Shown: positions 53,031-63,381, counted from the stretch's first letter. The stretch: 64,000 nucleotides of DNA from Geomesophilobacter sediminis (GCF_016458275.1 NZ_JAEMHM010000028.1:1-64000); one strand, 5' to 3'. Notes: generated by a model not told the origin, from the letters alone. Numbers and translations are program-made.

Positions 53031-54749
53031 CTAGAACTTCACCTCGAAGGTCAGGTAGATGTCCTGGGCGTACTTGAGCGGGGTGAGGAGCATCATGTCG
53101 GTCGATTTGACCTCGGAGATCTTGACCGGTGCGCCAACCCAGTTGTTGCTGCCGGTGTAGTCGAAGCTGTAGTACTGGTAGCCGAGCCGGAAGAAGGCGG
53201 TGGCGAGGTAGGAGGAGATCGGCTTCAGGTTGAGTTCCTGGATCAGGTACGCCTCGTAGACGTCGCCGCGGGTCCCGAGCTTGGAGGTCCACATGTCATC
53301 GGCGGACGGGGCGAAGGTGATCCAGTTCTTGGAGCCGTGGTTGTACTCGAGGCCGACCTTGGTGCGGGAAGGCTCGTAGTCGTAGCGGGCGCCGACGTAG
53401 GCGGCCCAGCCGGTCTTGTCGGTCGGGGCTTCCGGCTGCAGGAAGCGGCCGGTCATCAGGCCCTGGAAGCCGGCCTGGCCGGAGACGTTGTTGTTCGGGT
53501 GGGTGACGCTCAAGCCGGCATCGCCGAAGAAGTTGAGCTTGCCGGGGCCGACGTTCTTGATGGTGCTCATGGCGCCGGCGCCGTACCAGTCGATGTCGCC
53601 CAGGTTGACCTTGGGAGCGGTGTTGCCGAAGGCGGTGTTCTGCATGGTCGGGAAGTCGAAGATGCTGAAGCCGCGGTTCCACTGCAGCCAGACGCGCAGC
53701 GGGTCGGTGTCGATCGGGATCACGGCGATGCCGAGCATGTCGGTGTCGTTCAGGCTGTTGGCCGGGTTCTCGAAGCCGCTCTCAAAGCCGCGGCCGTAGC
53801 AGACCTTCGCGTAGGCGCCGGGGAGGGCATCGATGTCCGGAGCGTAGCCGAGGGTCATGCCGTCGAAGGCGTAGTCGACCAGGAGGGCCGGGGTGCCGCC
53901 GTTACCCGGACGCGGGTTGTTCAGGCGCAGGTTGCTCGGCGCGCCGTTGGTGGAGGGGCGACGCCCGACCGAGAACCAGACCGGCTGGTCGCCGATGTTG
54001 GACCAGGTGGCGTAGGCGCGGTCCACGTCGAGCAGGCTCGAGGAGGGGACGTGGCCGAGGGTGCCGTCGAAGACGCCGGTGCGGTCGGCAAAGAAGGGGG
54101 CGGAGCCGTTGTTGGTGATGGCGCTGTCGTCCTGGGCACCGAAGACCTTATAGGCGAGGAGCCTTACGTTGACGGTAACGTCCTTGGTCGCCTTGGCGTG
54201 CAGGTCAAGACCGAGGCGGTTGGTGTAGAGGGAGTCGTTGTTGGGGCGGTAGGAGGGAACCTGCTTGGCGAAATTCCCCAGCCCGCCGATCATCTGCTGG
54301 GTCGAGGCCTGGCCCAGGAAGTTGCGGGCGCCGGACAGGGTGTTCGTGTTCTGCATCTGGTTGGAGAAGTTCATCAGGCCGCTGAGCATCGCCGCATTTA
54401 TCGGGTTGGTCGGGTCGGCAAAGAAGGCGCCCTGAAGCTGCGCCGCGGCGTTGTTGAAGGTTCCCATTGCGTCGGTGAACGCAGCGGTCTGCCCCCGGAG
54501 GCTGTCGAAGCGGAACCGGTAGTCGCCGCCGATGGTGAGCCACTTGCTGAGCGACTTGTCTTCGAGCTTTTCGACCTTCCGGGTCAGTTCCTTCTGCTGG
54601 TTCTGCGACTTCTCCTCGAGCTGCTGCACCTTCTTGCTCAGTTCATCGACCTTCAATTGCAGGGCCTGGTCGTCCGCCTGGGCGTACGCAGGTGCGGCGA
54701 GGGTGGCAATCGCTGCCCCCAACACAAGTCTCTTCGCTACTGTGTTCAT
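53031..54749 (-). CDS. Coiled-coil outer-membrane porin (DUF3373-like) of the electron-transfer operon
   Basis: This 572-residue protein has a signal peptide (cleavage near AYAQA, residue 24), a heptad coiled coil at about residues 30-75 (LQLKVDELSKKVQQLEEKSQ), and then a long stretch of alternating amphipathic strands ending in IYLTFEVKF. The terminal aromatic residue is typical of outer-membrane barrels. The layout matches DUF3373-type porins that accompany multihaem cytochromes in Geobacter relatives; this family link is from memory of pattern. It is the first gene of the operon, with a TTGACA promoter and long leader. It probably forms the barrel of a porin-cytochrome conduit, although no haem lipoprotein partner is encoded here. 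Confidence 0.8.
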   Translation of the reverse strand: MNTVAKRLVLGAAIATLAAPAYAQADDQALQLKVDELSKKVQQLEEKSQNQQKELTRKVEKLEDKSLSKWLTIGGDYRFRFDSLRGQTAAFTDAMGTFNNAAAQLQGAFFADPTNPINAAMLSGLMNFSNQMQNTNTLSGARNFLGQASTQQMIGGLGNFAKQVPSYRPNNDSLYTNRLGLDLHAKATKDVTVNVRLLAYKVFGAQDDSAITNNGSAPFFADRTGVFDGTLGHVPSSSLLDVDRAYATWSNIGDQPVWFSVGRRPSTNGAPSNLRLNNPRPGNGGTPALLVDYAFDGMTLGYAPDIDALPGAYAKVCYGRGFESGFENPANSLNDTDMLGIAVIPIDTDPLRVWLQWNRGFSIFDFPTMQNTAFGNTAPKVNLGDIDWYGAGAMSTIKNVGPGKLNFFGDAGLSVTHPNNNVSGQAGFQGLMTGRFLQPEAPTDKTGWAAYVGARYDYEPSRTKVGLEYNHGSKNWITFAPSADDMWTSKLGTRGDVYEAYLIQELNLKPISSYLATAFFRLGYQYYSFDYTGSNNWVGAPVKISEVKSTDMMLLTPLKYAQDIYLTFEVKF

Positions 54750-54863
54750 CTAACTCCTCCTCGAGTGTTGATCGGCGCCCGGCGCACTGGCGCCCTGCCT
54801 CCCCCCTCGCTGCAGTCGATTAGGGAGTTTTAATTAGTTAAACAAAGGTTTGGTTGTGTCGAA

Positions 54864-54913
54864 TATATAGAATGTTGGATTTTAGTGTCAAGCACATTTT
54901 TCATATATATGAA
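54864..54913 (-). promoter_or_regulatory. Promoter of the porin-cytochrome operon with upstream palindrome
   Basis: On the minus strand a perfect TTGACA (54886-54891) and TATATA (54864-54869) are 16 bases apart. A perfect 14-base palindrome TTCATATATATGAA (54900-54913) lies 8 bases upstream of the -35 box and could bind a regulator. The leader to the porin start is about 105 bases. Confidence 0.65.
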
Positions 54914-54984
54914 GAAATATATAAAACAGTGTTTCGTTTGCGTTACGCCATCGTGCGGCAGGGGGAGTACGGCGTTTAAATCTG

Positions 54985-55014
54985 TTGACGGGAAGGCGCG
55001 AACTTGCGTACTAT
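54985..55014 (+). promoter_or_regulatory. Promoter of miaB
   Basis: TTGACG and TACTAT are 18 bases apart, 28 bases upstream of the miaB start. Confidence 0.6.
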
Positions 55015-55042
55015 TCAGCAATTTCGGTAATGGGAACTACAC

Positions 55043-56365
55043 GTGAAACAGGAAAAAATGTTGTATCTGGAAACCTTCGGGTGCCAGATGAATGTCAGTG
55101 ATTCAGAGAAGATAGTCGCCCTGATGAAGGGGATCGGTTACGGCCGGACCGAGGATCCCCGTCAGGCGGACCTCATTCTCTTAAATACCTGCAGCATCCG
55201 GGCGAAGGCCGAGCAGCGCGTCTACGGCCACCTCGGGAAGTTCAAGTCGATCAAGTCCCGCAACCCGCGGCTCATCATCGGGGTAGGGGGGTGCGTCGCC
55301 CAGCAGGAAGGGGAGCGGCTTTTGCAGAAGGCCCCCTTCGTGAACCTGGTCTTCGGCACCCACAACATCCATCTCCTCCAGGAGATGGTGAGCGGCGCCG
55401 AGCGCGGCGAGCGGCGCATCGAGACCGACTTCATCGACGACGAAAAAAGGTTCGACCTCTTCCCGGCAACCGACGTCGAGGCGGGCGTGACCCGCTTCGT
55501 CACCGTCATGCAGGGGTGCGACAACTTCTGCTCCTACTGCATCGTGCCGCACGTGCGCGGCCGGGAGATCAGCCGCAGCGCCGCGAAGATCGTCGAGGAG
55601 ATCCGCGCCCTGGCGGCGGCCGGTGTCACCGAGGTGACCCTCCTGGGCCAGAACGTGAACTCCTACGGCCGCGGTGGCGCCGACGAACCGGACTTCCCCG
55701 GGCTGCTCCGGATGGTCGCCGAGGTTGACGGGATCGAGCGGATTCGCTTTACCACGTCGCATCCAAAAGACTTATCGGACACATTAGTATATTGCTTTAG
55801 TCAAATTAATAAGCTTGCCCCGCATATCCATCTCCCGGCCCAGTCCGGGAGCGATCGCATCCTCAAGGCGATGAACCGCGGCTACACGAGGACCGAGTAT
55901 CTTCGCAAGGTTGCGCTGCTCAAACAGGCCTGCCCGGAGATCCAGATCACCGGTGACATCATCGTCGGCTTCCCCGGCGAGGACGAGGCTGCGTTTGCGG
56001 AGACCCTCACCCTGCTCGACGAGGTCGGCTATGCCGATCTCTTCTCCTTCGTCTACTCGCCCCGCCCCGGCACCCAGGCGGCGGAGCTGGAGGACAGTAC
56101 CGAATACGCGGTGAAGCAGCAGCGGCTGGACCGGCTCCAGCAGAAACAGAAACGTTCCACCCTGGAGCTGAACCGCTCCCTGGTCGGCACCGTGCAGCAG
56201 GTGCTGGTGGAGGGGGCGAGCAGTACCGGTGACTGTCTCTTCGGGAGGACCGGGGGGAACCGCGGCACGCTTTTGGATGGCGCTCCTTCCCTGGCGGGAA
56301 AGGTGATTCCGGTGCGGATCGTGGAAGGTTTGCAGACCCTGCTCAAAGGCGAGGTGCTCCATTGA
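55043..56365 (+). CDS. miaB: tRNA-2-methylthio-N6-isopentenyladenosine synthase
   Basis: This 440-residue methylthiotransferase has the UPF0004 domain (YLETFGCQMNVSDSEK; NTCSIRAKAEQR), the radical SAM motif CDNFCSYCIVP near residue 157, and a C-terminal TRAM domain. It adds a methylthio group to i6A37 of tRNAs. The start is GTG 55043, or ATG 55058 with AGGAAA upstream. One stretch, 55760-55816, is strikingly AT-rich with rare codons (TTA, GTA, AGT, AAT) although its protein sequence (HPKDLSDTLVYC) is normal for the family. It is probably monocistronic or coupled to the next gene. Confidence 0.93.
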   Translation: MKQEKMLYLETFGCQMNVSDSEKIVALMKGIGYGRTEDPRQADLILLNTCSIRAKAEQRVYGHLGKFKSIKSRNPRLIIGVGGCVAQQEGERLLQKAPFVNLVFGTHNIHLLQEMVSGAERGERRIETDFIDDEKRFDLFPATDVEAGVTRFVTVMQGCDNFCSYCIVPHVRGREISRSAAKIVEEIRALAAAGVTEVTLLGQNVNSYGRGGADEPDFPGLLRMVAEVDGIERIRFTTSHPKDLSDTLVYCFSQINKLAPHIHLPAQSGSDRILKAMNRGYTRTEYLRKVALLKQACPEIQITGDIIVGFPGEDEAAFAETLTLLDEVGYADLFSFVYSPRPGTQAAELEDSTEYAVKQQRLDRLQQKQKRSTLELNRSLVGTVQQVLVEGASSTGDCLFGRTGGNRGTLLDGAPSLAGKVIPVRIVEGLQTLLKGEVLH

Positions 56366-56385
56366 GTCAGAGGGAGGAGACTGGC

Positions 56386-56889
56386 ATGTACATCGAGATG
56401 AAAGTCTACGGGTTTGCGCTCGATCCGATCGCGCAGATGCCGGTGGTGATCCTCAAAGACGCCGACGGTGAACAGACCGTTCCGGTCTGGATCGGCGCCG
56501 CCGAGTCGATCTCCTTCGCCGCAGAATTCATCGGGCGCGAAGCCGCCGGCCGCAACGGGCGCAAGGACGTCTTCACCGCCCTTTTGGAGCGGCTGCAGAT
56601 GACCGTGGCCGGGATCTACCTCGAAAGCGTTCAGGACGGCGTCTTCACCACCTCGGTACGGGTCCAGCCCGCGGGAGGGGACGAGCTGCGCCTCGAAGTC
56701 CACGTAAGCGAGGCGATGCTCTTATCGCTTAAGTACCGCAAGCCGGTCCTGGTGAATCCCGACCTCTTGTCGCAGGTGTCCCAGCTCGACATGAGCGAAG
56801 ACAGCTTCGCCGACGAGAACAACGCCCGCCGCTTCGTCGACTTCCTCGACCAGCTCGACCCGTCCTCGATGAACAAATACCCGATGTAG
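56386..56889 (+). CDS. Bifunctional nuclease family (DUF151) protein
   Basis: This 167-residue protein has the DUF151 pattern VYGFALDPIAQMPVVILKDAD, PVWIGAAESISFAA and the C-terminal EDSFADENNARRFVDFLDQL helix. Homologues have been described as bifunctional nucleases, but the activity in bacteria is poorly established. ATG 56386 follows GGAGGAGA seven bases upstream. It begins 20 bases after miaB on the same strand, so cotranscription is likely. Confidence 0.85.
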   Translation: MYIEMKVYGFALDPIAQMPVVILKDADGEQTVPVWIGAAESISFAAEFIGREAAGRNGRKDVFTALLERLQMTVAGIYLESVQDGVFTTSVRVQPAGGDELRLEVHVSEAMLLSLKYRKPVLVNPDLLSQVSQLDMSEDSFADENNARRFVDFLDQLDPSSMNKYPM

Positions 56890-56894
56890 GCAAT

Positions 56895-57135
56895 TCAATT
56901 GACCATGGATACTTGGCAATTGACCACGCCGCCATCAGCACCTTCCTCATCTTTCGATCCAAGCCATCTTGTTTCCAAGTTCCAGCAATCTCTCGTTCCC
57001 AAGTTCCTGCACTCTCTCGTTCCCAAGCTCCAGCTTGGGAACGTAGTCCATTCAGGAAGCTCCCGCTTCACAAAGGCCTCCTTTACCAAGCTGGAGCTTG
57101 GATCGTTTTTGCGTTCCCAAGGTGGACCTTGGGCA
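56895..57135. repeat. CAATTGACC words and CGTTCCCAAGCT inverted repeats
   Basis: CAATTGACCATGG and CAATTGACC words (56897-56925) are followed by several copies of GTTCCCAAG. One perfect pair, CGTTCCCAAGCT and AGCTTGGGAACG (57018-57043), is separated by two bases, with further copies at 56994-57006, 57088-57100 and 57112-57133. The 413-base gap before the M42 peptidase gene holds these repeats and no convincing gene. Confidence 0.7.
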
Positions 57136-57302
57136 TGAGGCATTGAGCGAGAAGAGACGGTTGCAACTGCTCCTTGCTCCATGCCACGAACCCCATTGTC
57201 AACCAACCTCCTTTCATCGTAAGGTAGGGGATAAAGATTTTGGCTGATCAACCGATCTGATCACTTTGGTACCGAATCGACTGACAAGGAGAGTGAACCC
57301 CC

Positions 57303-58373
57303 ATGAGAGAAGCATCCATCGAATTCCTGCAGCAGCTTCTTCAAGCGCCGAGCCCTTCCGGATACGAGCAGCCGGCCCAGCGCATTTTCCGTTCCTACAT
57401 CGCTCCCTTCGCCCAGGTCACGAGCGACGTCATGGGCAACGTCTTCGGGTTCATTCCCGGCGCCGGTGACAACCTCCCCCGGGTCATGCTGGTCGGCCAC
57501 TCCGACGAGATCGGCCTGCAGGTCCGCTACGTCGACGACAACGGCTTCATCTTTTTCGGCTCCATCGGCGGGGTCGATCCCCACATCACCCCCGGCATGC
57601 GGGTCAACGTCCAGGCCGCCCATGGTCCGGTGAAAGGTGTCGTCGGCAAGAAGCCGATCCACCTCATCGAGCCCAAGGAGCGCGACAACGTCATCAAGCT
57701 GGAGGCGCAGTACATCGACATCGGGGCCAAGGACAAGGCCGAAGCCCTCTCCCTGATCCGCGTCGGCGATGCGATCACCTTTGCGGTCGGTTTTGAGCGG
57801 CTGCACGGCGATCGGGTCACCTCGCGCGGTTTCGACGACAAGGCGGGGAGTTTCGTGGTCGCCGAAGTGCTGCGCGAGGTCGCGGCGCTTGCCCAGCCGC
57901 TTGCCGTCGATCTCTACGGCGTCTCCTCGGTGCAGGAGGAAGTCGGTCTGCGCGGCGGCACCACGAGCTGCTACTCGATCAAGCCCGACGTCGGGATCTG
58001 CGTGGAAGTGGATTTCGCCACCGACCAGCCCGACGTGGACAAGAAGCACAACGGCGAGGTCGGGCTCGGCAAGGGGCCGATCCTGCCGCGCGGCGCCAAC
58101 ATCAACCCGGTCCTCTTCGATCTGCTGAGCGGCGCCGCCGAAACGGACCACATCCCGGTCCAGTACACCGGCATCCCGCGTGCCACCGGCACCGACGCCA
58201 ACGTGATGCAGATCTCCCGCGGCGGCGTGGCCACCGCACTGGTGAAGATCCCGCTTCGTTACATGCATACCCCGGTCGAGACCCTGGAGCTCGCCGACCT
58301 GGAGAACTGCGTGAAGCTCATCGTCGCGACGCTCGCCCGGATCACCGACAAAAACGCCTTCATCCCGCAATAA
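57303..58373 (+). CDS. M42 family metallopeptidase (FrvX/PepA-like aminopeptidase)
   Basis: This 356-residue protein shows the di-zinc M42 pattern: His in LVGHSDEIGLQ near residue 66, Asp in GFDDKAGSF, the EE pair in SVQEEVGLRGG, Asp in CVEVDFATDQ and the C-terminal His in PLRYMHTPVE. M42 enzymes form dodecameric shells that trim peptides from the N-terminus in the cytoplasm. AAGGAG precedes the ATG by nine bases. It is isolated between two repeat-rich gaps. Confidence 0.9.
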   Translation: MREASIEFLQQLLQAPSPSGYEQPAQRIFRSYIAPFAQVTSDVMGNVFGFIPGAGDNLPRVMLVGHSDEIGLQVRYVDDNGFIFFGSIGGVDPHITPGMRVNVQAAHGPVKGVVGKKPIHLIEPKERDNVIKLEAQYIDIGAKDKAEALSLIRVGDAITFAVGFERLHGDRVTSRGFDDKAGSFVVAEVLREVAALAQPLAVDLYGVSSVQEEVGLRGGTTSCYSIKPDVGICVEVDFATDQPDVDKKHNGEVGLGKGPILPRGANINPVLFDLLSGAAETDHIPVQYTGIPRATGTDANVMQISRGGVATALVKIPLRYMHTPVETLELADLENCVKLIVATLARITDKNAFIPQ

Positions 58374-58464
58374 CCATTGAAGGCAGACCCTTTCGTCGTT
58401 GAGGCACAGGCAAAGGCAAATCCCCGTAAATCCCCTTCTCAATGGGGGACTTCCAAGTCCGCAG

Positions 58465-58588
58465 ACTCCCCCCTTTGAAAAAGGGGGGCTGGGGGGGATT
58501 TGCCTCCAGAGCAATCTAAGCGAAGGGGGTCTTGAGAAAGGTCCTTGAACTCCCCCCTTTGCGAAGGGGGGCAGGGGGGGATTTGCTT
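58465..58588. repeat. Two CCCCCTTT...AAAGGGGG blocks upstream of guaB
   Basis: CTCCCCCCTTTGAAAAAGGG plus GGGGGGGATTTGCCT (58465-58504) and CTCCCCCCTTTGCGAAGGGG plus GGGGGGATTTGC (58551-58587) are direct copies about 86 bases apart. Each is a hairpin with a G-run tail. The 433-base gap also holds the guaB promoter but no gene. Confidence 0.8.
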
Positions 58589-58733
58589 CTAAGATTTTTC
58601 CGACACTTCAAGTGTTGTATGTGTGACACCTCTAATGCCATTGCCCGGGCAGCAACCGCCCCGACAACTCTTTCAACCATATTCCCGATACTTATCCGGT
58701 AAACACAACTGGTTATAATTTAGACGTTTTTAT

Positions 58734-60276
<1,543 letters not shown>

Positions 60277-60291
60277 ACCAACGAAATGAAG

Positions 60292-60330
60292 AAGGGGACT
60301 GGCTCCGCAGGTGCCAGTCCCCCTTTATTT
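60292..60330 (+). terminator. Terminator after guaB
   Basis: AAGGGGACTGGC and GCCAGTCCCCCTT pair over 12 bases with one unpaired C, loop of nine, followed by TATTT. Confidence 0.75.
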
Positions 60331-60377
60331 GATTCCAATACCGGTAGCGAAAAAGGCCGTATTAAAGCACCCCCGTC

Positions 60378-60512
60378 TCTTTCAGCGTCCCCTCCCTTTC
60401 AAGGGGAGGGACAGGGTGAGGATGGGGTCCTCAGACCTACATAAGGCAAATTCCCTCCGTCTTCGCTGGAGCTTCGGCGGACCAGCCTTCCCCCTTTGCC
60501 AAAGGGGGGATG
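60378..60512. repeat. CCCTCCCTTTCAAGGGGAGGG block and CCCCCTTT hairpin ahead of guaA
   Basis: CCCCTCCCTTTCAAGGGGAG with GGACAGGGTGAGGATGGGGT (60384-60427) matches the element at 62141-62186. CTTCCCCCTTTGCCAAAGGG (60488-60507) is a shortened copy of the block upstream of guaB. Confidence 0.75.
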
Positions 60513-60532
60513 CACACACAAAGAGGAATAAC

Positions 60533-62083
60533 ATGACTGTCGATATCCATTCCGAGAAGGTGCTGATCCTCGATTTCGGTTCCCAGGTAACCCAGCTGAT
60601 CGCGCGCCGGGTCCGGGAGCAGAGCGTCTACTGCGAGATCCACCCCTACAACATGGCCCTGGAGAAGATCAAGGAGTTCGCCCCGAAAGGGATCATCCTC
60701 TCCGGCGGCCCCTCCAGCGTCTACGACAAGGACGCCCCGCACTCCGATCTCGGCATCTACGATCTCGGCGTGCCCGTCCTGGGCATCTGCTACGGCATGC
60801 AGCTGATGACCCAGCAGCTCGGCGGCCGCGTCGAGCGCTGCGACAAGCGCGAGTTCGGCCGCGCCACCCTGGAACTCGACGGTGCCAGCGAGATCTTCGC
60901 CAGTTTCACCGGTGACGTCGAAGTCTGGATGTCCCACGGCGACCGGATCGAACTGATGCCGGAAGGCTTCGCCCTCATGGCCCATACCACCGGCTGCCCG
61001 ACCGCCGCCATGAAGGACGAGAAGCGCCGCTTCTATGGCCTTCAGTTCCACCCCGAGGTGGTGCACACCCCGCGCGGCGACGAGATGATCGGCAACTTCG
61101 TCTTCAACATCTGCGGCTGCGTCCCGACCTGGACCATGGCCAACTTCATCGAGACCGAGACCGCCTCGATCCGCGAGAAGGTCGGCAACGGCAAAGTGCT
61201 CTGCGCCCTCTCCGGCGGGGTCGACTCCGCCGTCGTCGCGGTCCTGATCCACCGCGCCATCGGCGACCAGCTCCACTGCGTCTTCGTGAACAACGGTCTT
61301 TTGCGCAAGGGCGAGGCCGACAAGGTGGTGAACCTCTTCACCAAGCACTTCAAGATCAACCTGCACCACGTCGACGCGACCGACCGCTTCCTGGACAAGC
61401 TCTCCGGCATCTCCGACCCGGAGCGCAAGCGCAAGATCATCGGCAACGAATTCATCTACCTCTTCGAGGAAGAAGCCAAGAAGCTGGGGCAGGTCGACTA
61501 CCTCGCCCAGGGGACCCTGTACCCCGACGTGATCGAGTCCGTCTCCACCAAGGGCCCCTCCGCGGTCATCAAGAGCCACCACAACGTCGGCGGGCTCCCC
61601 GAGAAGATGAACCTGAAGCTCCTCGAACCGGTGCGCGAGCTCTTCAAGGACGAAGTGCGGCTTTTGGGCAAGGAACTCGGCATGCCCGACGAAGTCGTCT
61701 ACCGCCAGCCGTTCCCGGGCCCCGGTCTCGCCATCCGCTGCATCGGGGAGCTCTCCAAGGAGAAGCTCGACATCCTGCGCGAGGCCGACGCCATCGTCAT
61801 CGAAGAGATCCGCAAGGCCGGGCTCTACCGCGAGATCTGGCAGTCCTTCGCCGTGCTTTTGCCGGTGAAGACCGTCGGCGTCATGGGCGATGCCCGTACC
61901 TACGAATACACCTGCGCCCTGCGCGCCGTGAACTCCATCGACGGCATGACCGCCGACTGGGTCAAGCTTCCCTATGAGATCCTGGGCAGTATTTCCTCCC
62001 GGATCATCAACGAAGTAAAAGGCGTGAACCGCGTGGTCTACGACATCAGCCAGAAACCGCCGGCAACCATCGAGTGGGAATAG
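60533..62083 (+). CDS. guaA: GMP synthase (glutamine-hydrolysing)
   Basis: This 516-residue enzyme has a class I glutamine amidotransferase domain (catalytic Cys in [10 protein letters not shown], His and Glu in [11 protein letters not shown]). The ATP-pyrophosphatase P-loop is [11 protein letters not shown] near residue 230, and the C-terminal dimerisation domain ends in PPATIEWE. It converts XMP to GMP using glutamine and ATP. ATG 60533 is preceded by AGAGGAA; the open frame back to 60311 covers repeat sequence and was rejected. It forms the guaBA pair. Confidence 0.97.
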   Translation: MTVDIHSEKVLILDFGSQVTQLIARRVREQSVYCEIHPYNMALEKIKEFAPKGIILSGGPSSVYDKDAPHSDLGIYDLGVPVLGICYGMQLMTQQLGGRVERCDKREFGRATLELDGASEIFASFTGDVEVWMSHGDRIELMPEGFALMAHTTGCPTAAMKDEKRRFYGLQFHPEVVHTPRGDEMIGNFVFNICGCVPTWTMANFIETETASIREKVGNGKVLCALSGGVDSAVVAVLIHRAIGDQLHCVFVNNGLLRKGEADKVVNLFTKHFKINLHHVDATDRFLDKLSGISDPERKRKIIGNEFIYLFEEEAKKLGQVDYLAQGTLYPDVIESVSTKGPSAVIKSHHNVGGLPEKMNLKLLEPVRELFKDEVRLLGKELGMPDEVVYRQPFPGPGLAIRCIGELSKEKLDILREADAIVIEEIRKAGLYREIWQSFAVLLPVKTVGVMGDARTYEYTCALRAVNSIDGMTADWVKLPYEILGSISSRIINEVKGVNRVVYDISQKPPATIEWE

Positions 62084-62085
62084 AC

Positions 62086-62188
62086 GTCAATTGACAATGG
62101 ACAATTGATAATGGACAACGGAAACCCCGTCTTCGCCTCCATTCTCCCTCTCCTTCAAGGGGAGGGGCGGGGTGAGGATGGGGTTTTC
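62086..62188. repeat. CAATTGACAATGG words and CCCTCTCC block after guaA
   Basis: TCAATTGACAATGGACAATTG and ATAATGGACAACGG (62087-62119) are low-complexity words. TCTCCCTCTCCTTCAAGGGG with AGGGGCGGGGTGAGGATGG (62143-62181) is a REP-like block like that ahead of guaA. Confidence 0.7.
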
Positions 62189-62208
62189 GTGCTCTTACCT
62201 CCCATAGC

Positions 62209-62290
62209 TGAACTCCGAACTCTGAACTCCGAACTCCGAACTCTGAACTCTGAACTAAAAACGTTGAACGTTGAACGTTGAACGTTGAAC
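62209..62290. repeat. Heptanucleotide arrays (YGAACTC)7 and (GTTGAAC)4
   Basis: Seven units of TGAACTC or CGAACTC run from 62209 to 62256 (the last lacking one base). After TAAAAAC, four perfect units of GTTGAAC run from 62263 to 62290. The array ends 11 bases before the gph start codon, so the AGGA ribosome binding site directly abuts it. Confidence 0.95.
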
Positions 62291-62301
62291 AGGATTCCCT
62301 G

Positions 62302-62937
62302 ATGCGACTTCTCATCTTCGACCTCGACGGCACCCTGATCGACTCCCTGGCCGACCTCGCCAACGCGACCAACCAAATGCTGGAGCACTTCTCCCGGCCG
62401 AAGCTGGCCGTGGACGAAGTCCGCAAGCTGGTAGGGCAGGGGGCGCGCCGGCTGGTCGAGCGGGCCCTTTCCGGCGCGACGCCGGAGGAAGTCGACCAGG
62501 CTCTGCAGCTCTTTCTCGATTTCAACCTGGCCCACATCGCCGACGAGACCCGCGCCTATCCCGGCGTCGCCGAGACGCTGCAGAAGTTGGGCGAGAAAGG
62601 CTACACCTGCTGCGTCCTCTCCAACAAGAACGTGGCGCTGTGCCGGCAGGTGCTCGACACCCTCGGCATGTCCGGCCTGGTTTCCGCGATCTACGGAGCG
62701 GATTCCTTCCCGTGGCGCAAGCCGTCGCCCGAACCGATCCTTGCGCTGCTCAAGCAGTACCAGGTGGCACCCCGCGACGCGGCGATGATCGGCGACAGCA
62801 TCAACGACATCGCCGCCGGCAGCGGGGCGGGAGTGGTCACCATCGGCTGCAGCTACGGCTACGGAGACCGCTCCGAGCTCGACGGCGCCGAATACGTCGT
62901 GGGTAAATTTGCGGAATTGCTGCAGATATTAAATTAA
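62302..62937 (+). CDS. gph: Phosphoglycolate phosphatase-like HAD hydrolase
   Basis: This 211-residue HAD-superfamily phosphatase has motif I FDLDGTLIDS at residues 6-15, a helical cap with VGQGARRLVERAL, motif II in CVLSNKN, Lys in PWRKPSPEP, and motif IV MIGDSINDI. The pattern fits Gph, which removes phosphate from 2-phosphoglycolate; related activities such as pyrophosphatase cannot be excluded. ATG 62302 is preceded by AGGA; the in-frame ATG at 62278 lies inside the heptad array. Confidence 0.85.
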   Translation: MRLLIFDLDGTLIDSLADLANATNQMLEHFSRPKLAVDEVRKLVGQGARRLVERALSGATPEEVDQALQLFLDFNLAHIADETRAYPGVAETLQKLGEKGYTCCVLSNKNVALCRQVLDTLGMSGLVSAIYGADSFPWRKPSPEPILALLKQYQVAPRDAAMIGDSINDIAAGSGAGVVTIGCSYGYGDRSELDGAEYVVGKFAELLQILN

Positions 62938-62968
62938 TAAAAATTGTAAAAATATTTGAAAAAATACC

Positions 62969-62996
62969 TAAAGTTTTGTAAATCCGTTGCCGATAC
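62969..62996 (+). promoter_or_regulatory. Sigma-28 (FliA) promoter of flgM
   Basis: TAAAGTTT and GCCGATAC are separated by 12 bases, against the enterobacterial consensus TAAAGTTT-N11-GCCGATAA. It lies 40 bases upstream of the flgM start in an otherwise AT-rich stretch. Confidence 0.8.
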
Positions 62997-63035
62997 AGTA
63001 CCTAGCGATTAATCCAAACCGGGAGCGATTCTAAA

Positions 63036-63338
63036 ATGAAAATTGAGGAATACACCGCGCAGGCTACCGTACTGCCGCAAGCACTGCCTGCGAAAACGGA
63101 GCAGTCTGCCAATGCAGCACAAACCGATGCCGCGGCAAAGCAGCCGAAGTCCAAGGACAAAGTGCAGCTTTCCGGCATGTCGCCGATTTCGGTCGACACA
63201 CGGGAGCAGGACGTTGCCCGTGCGCAGCGTGTCGAGGCGATCAAGGCGAGCGTTTCCGCCGGCAAGTACCAGGTACCGGCACGAGCCGTGGCCGAGTCCA
63301 TGATTTCCAAGATAGCCGGGAGCGGCACCCGGCATTGA
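63036..63338 (+). CDS. flgM: Anti-sigma-28 factor FlgM
   Basis: This 100-residue protein has a low-complexity Ala/Gln/Lys-rich N-terminal half, expected to be disordered. The C-terminal half carries the FlgM pattern: DKVQLSGMSPISVD, ARAQRVEAIKASVSAGKYQV, then VAESMISKI. FlgM binds and inhibits the flagellar sigma factor FliA until the hook is finished and FlgM is exported. The sigma-28 promoter just upstream supports the assignment, because flgM is typically under FliA feedback. No other flagellar gene is in the window. GGGAGCG precedes the ATG. Confidence 0.82.
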   Translation: MKIEEYTAQATVLPQALPAKTEQSANAAQTDAAAKQPKSKDKVQLSGMSPISVDTREQDVARAQRVEAIKASVSAGKYQVPARAVAESMISKIAGSGTRH

Positions 63339-63381
63339 CGTGGTAATACCCGCTGAACCCTTTGCTGGCGCCAAAAAAACG

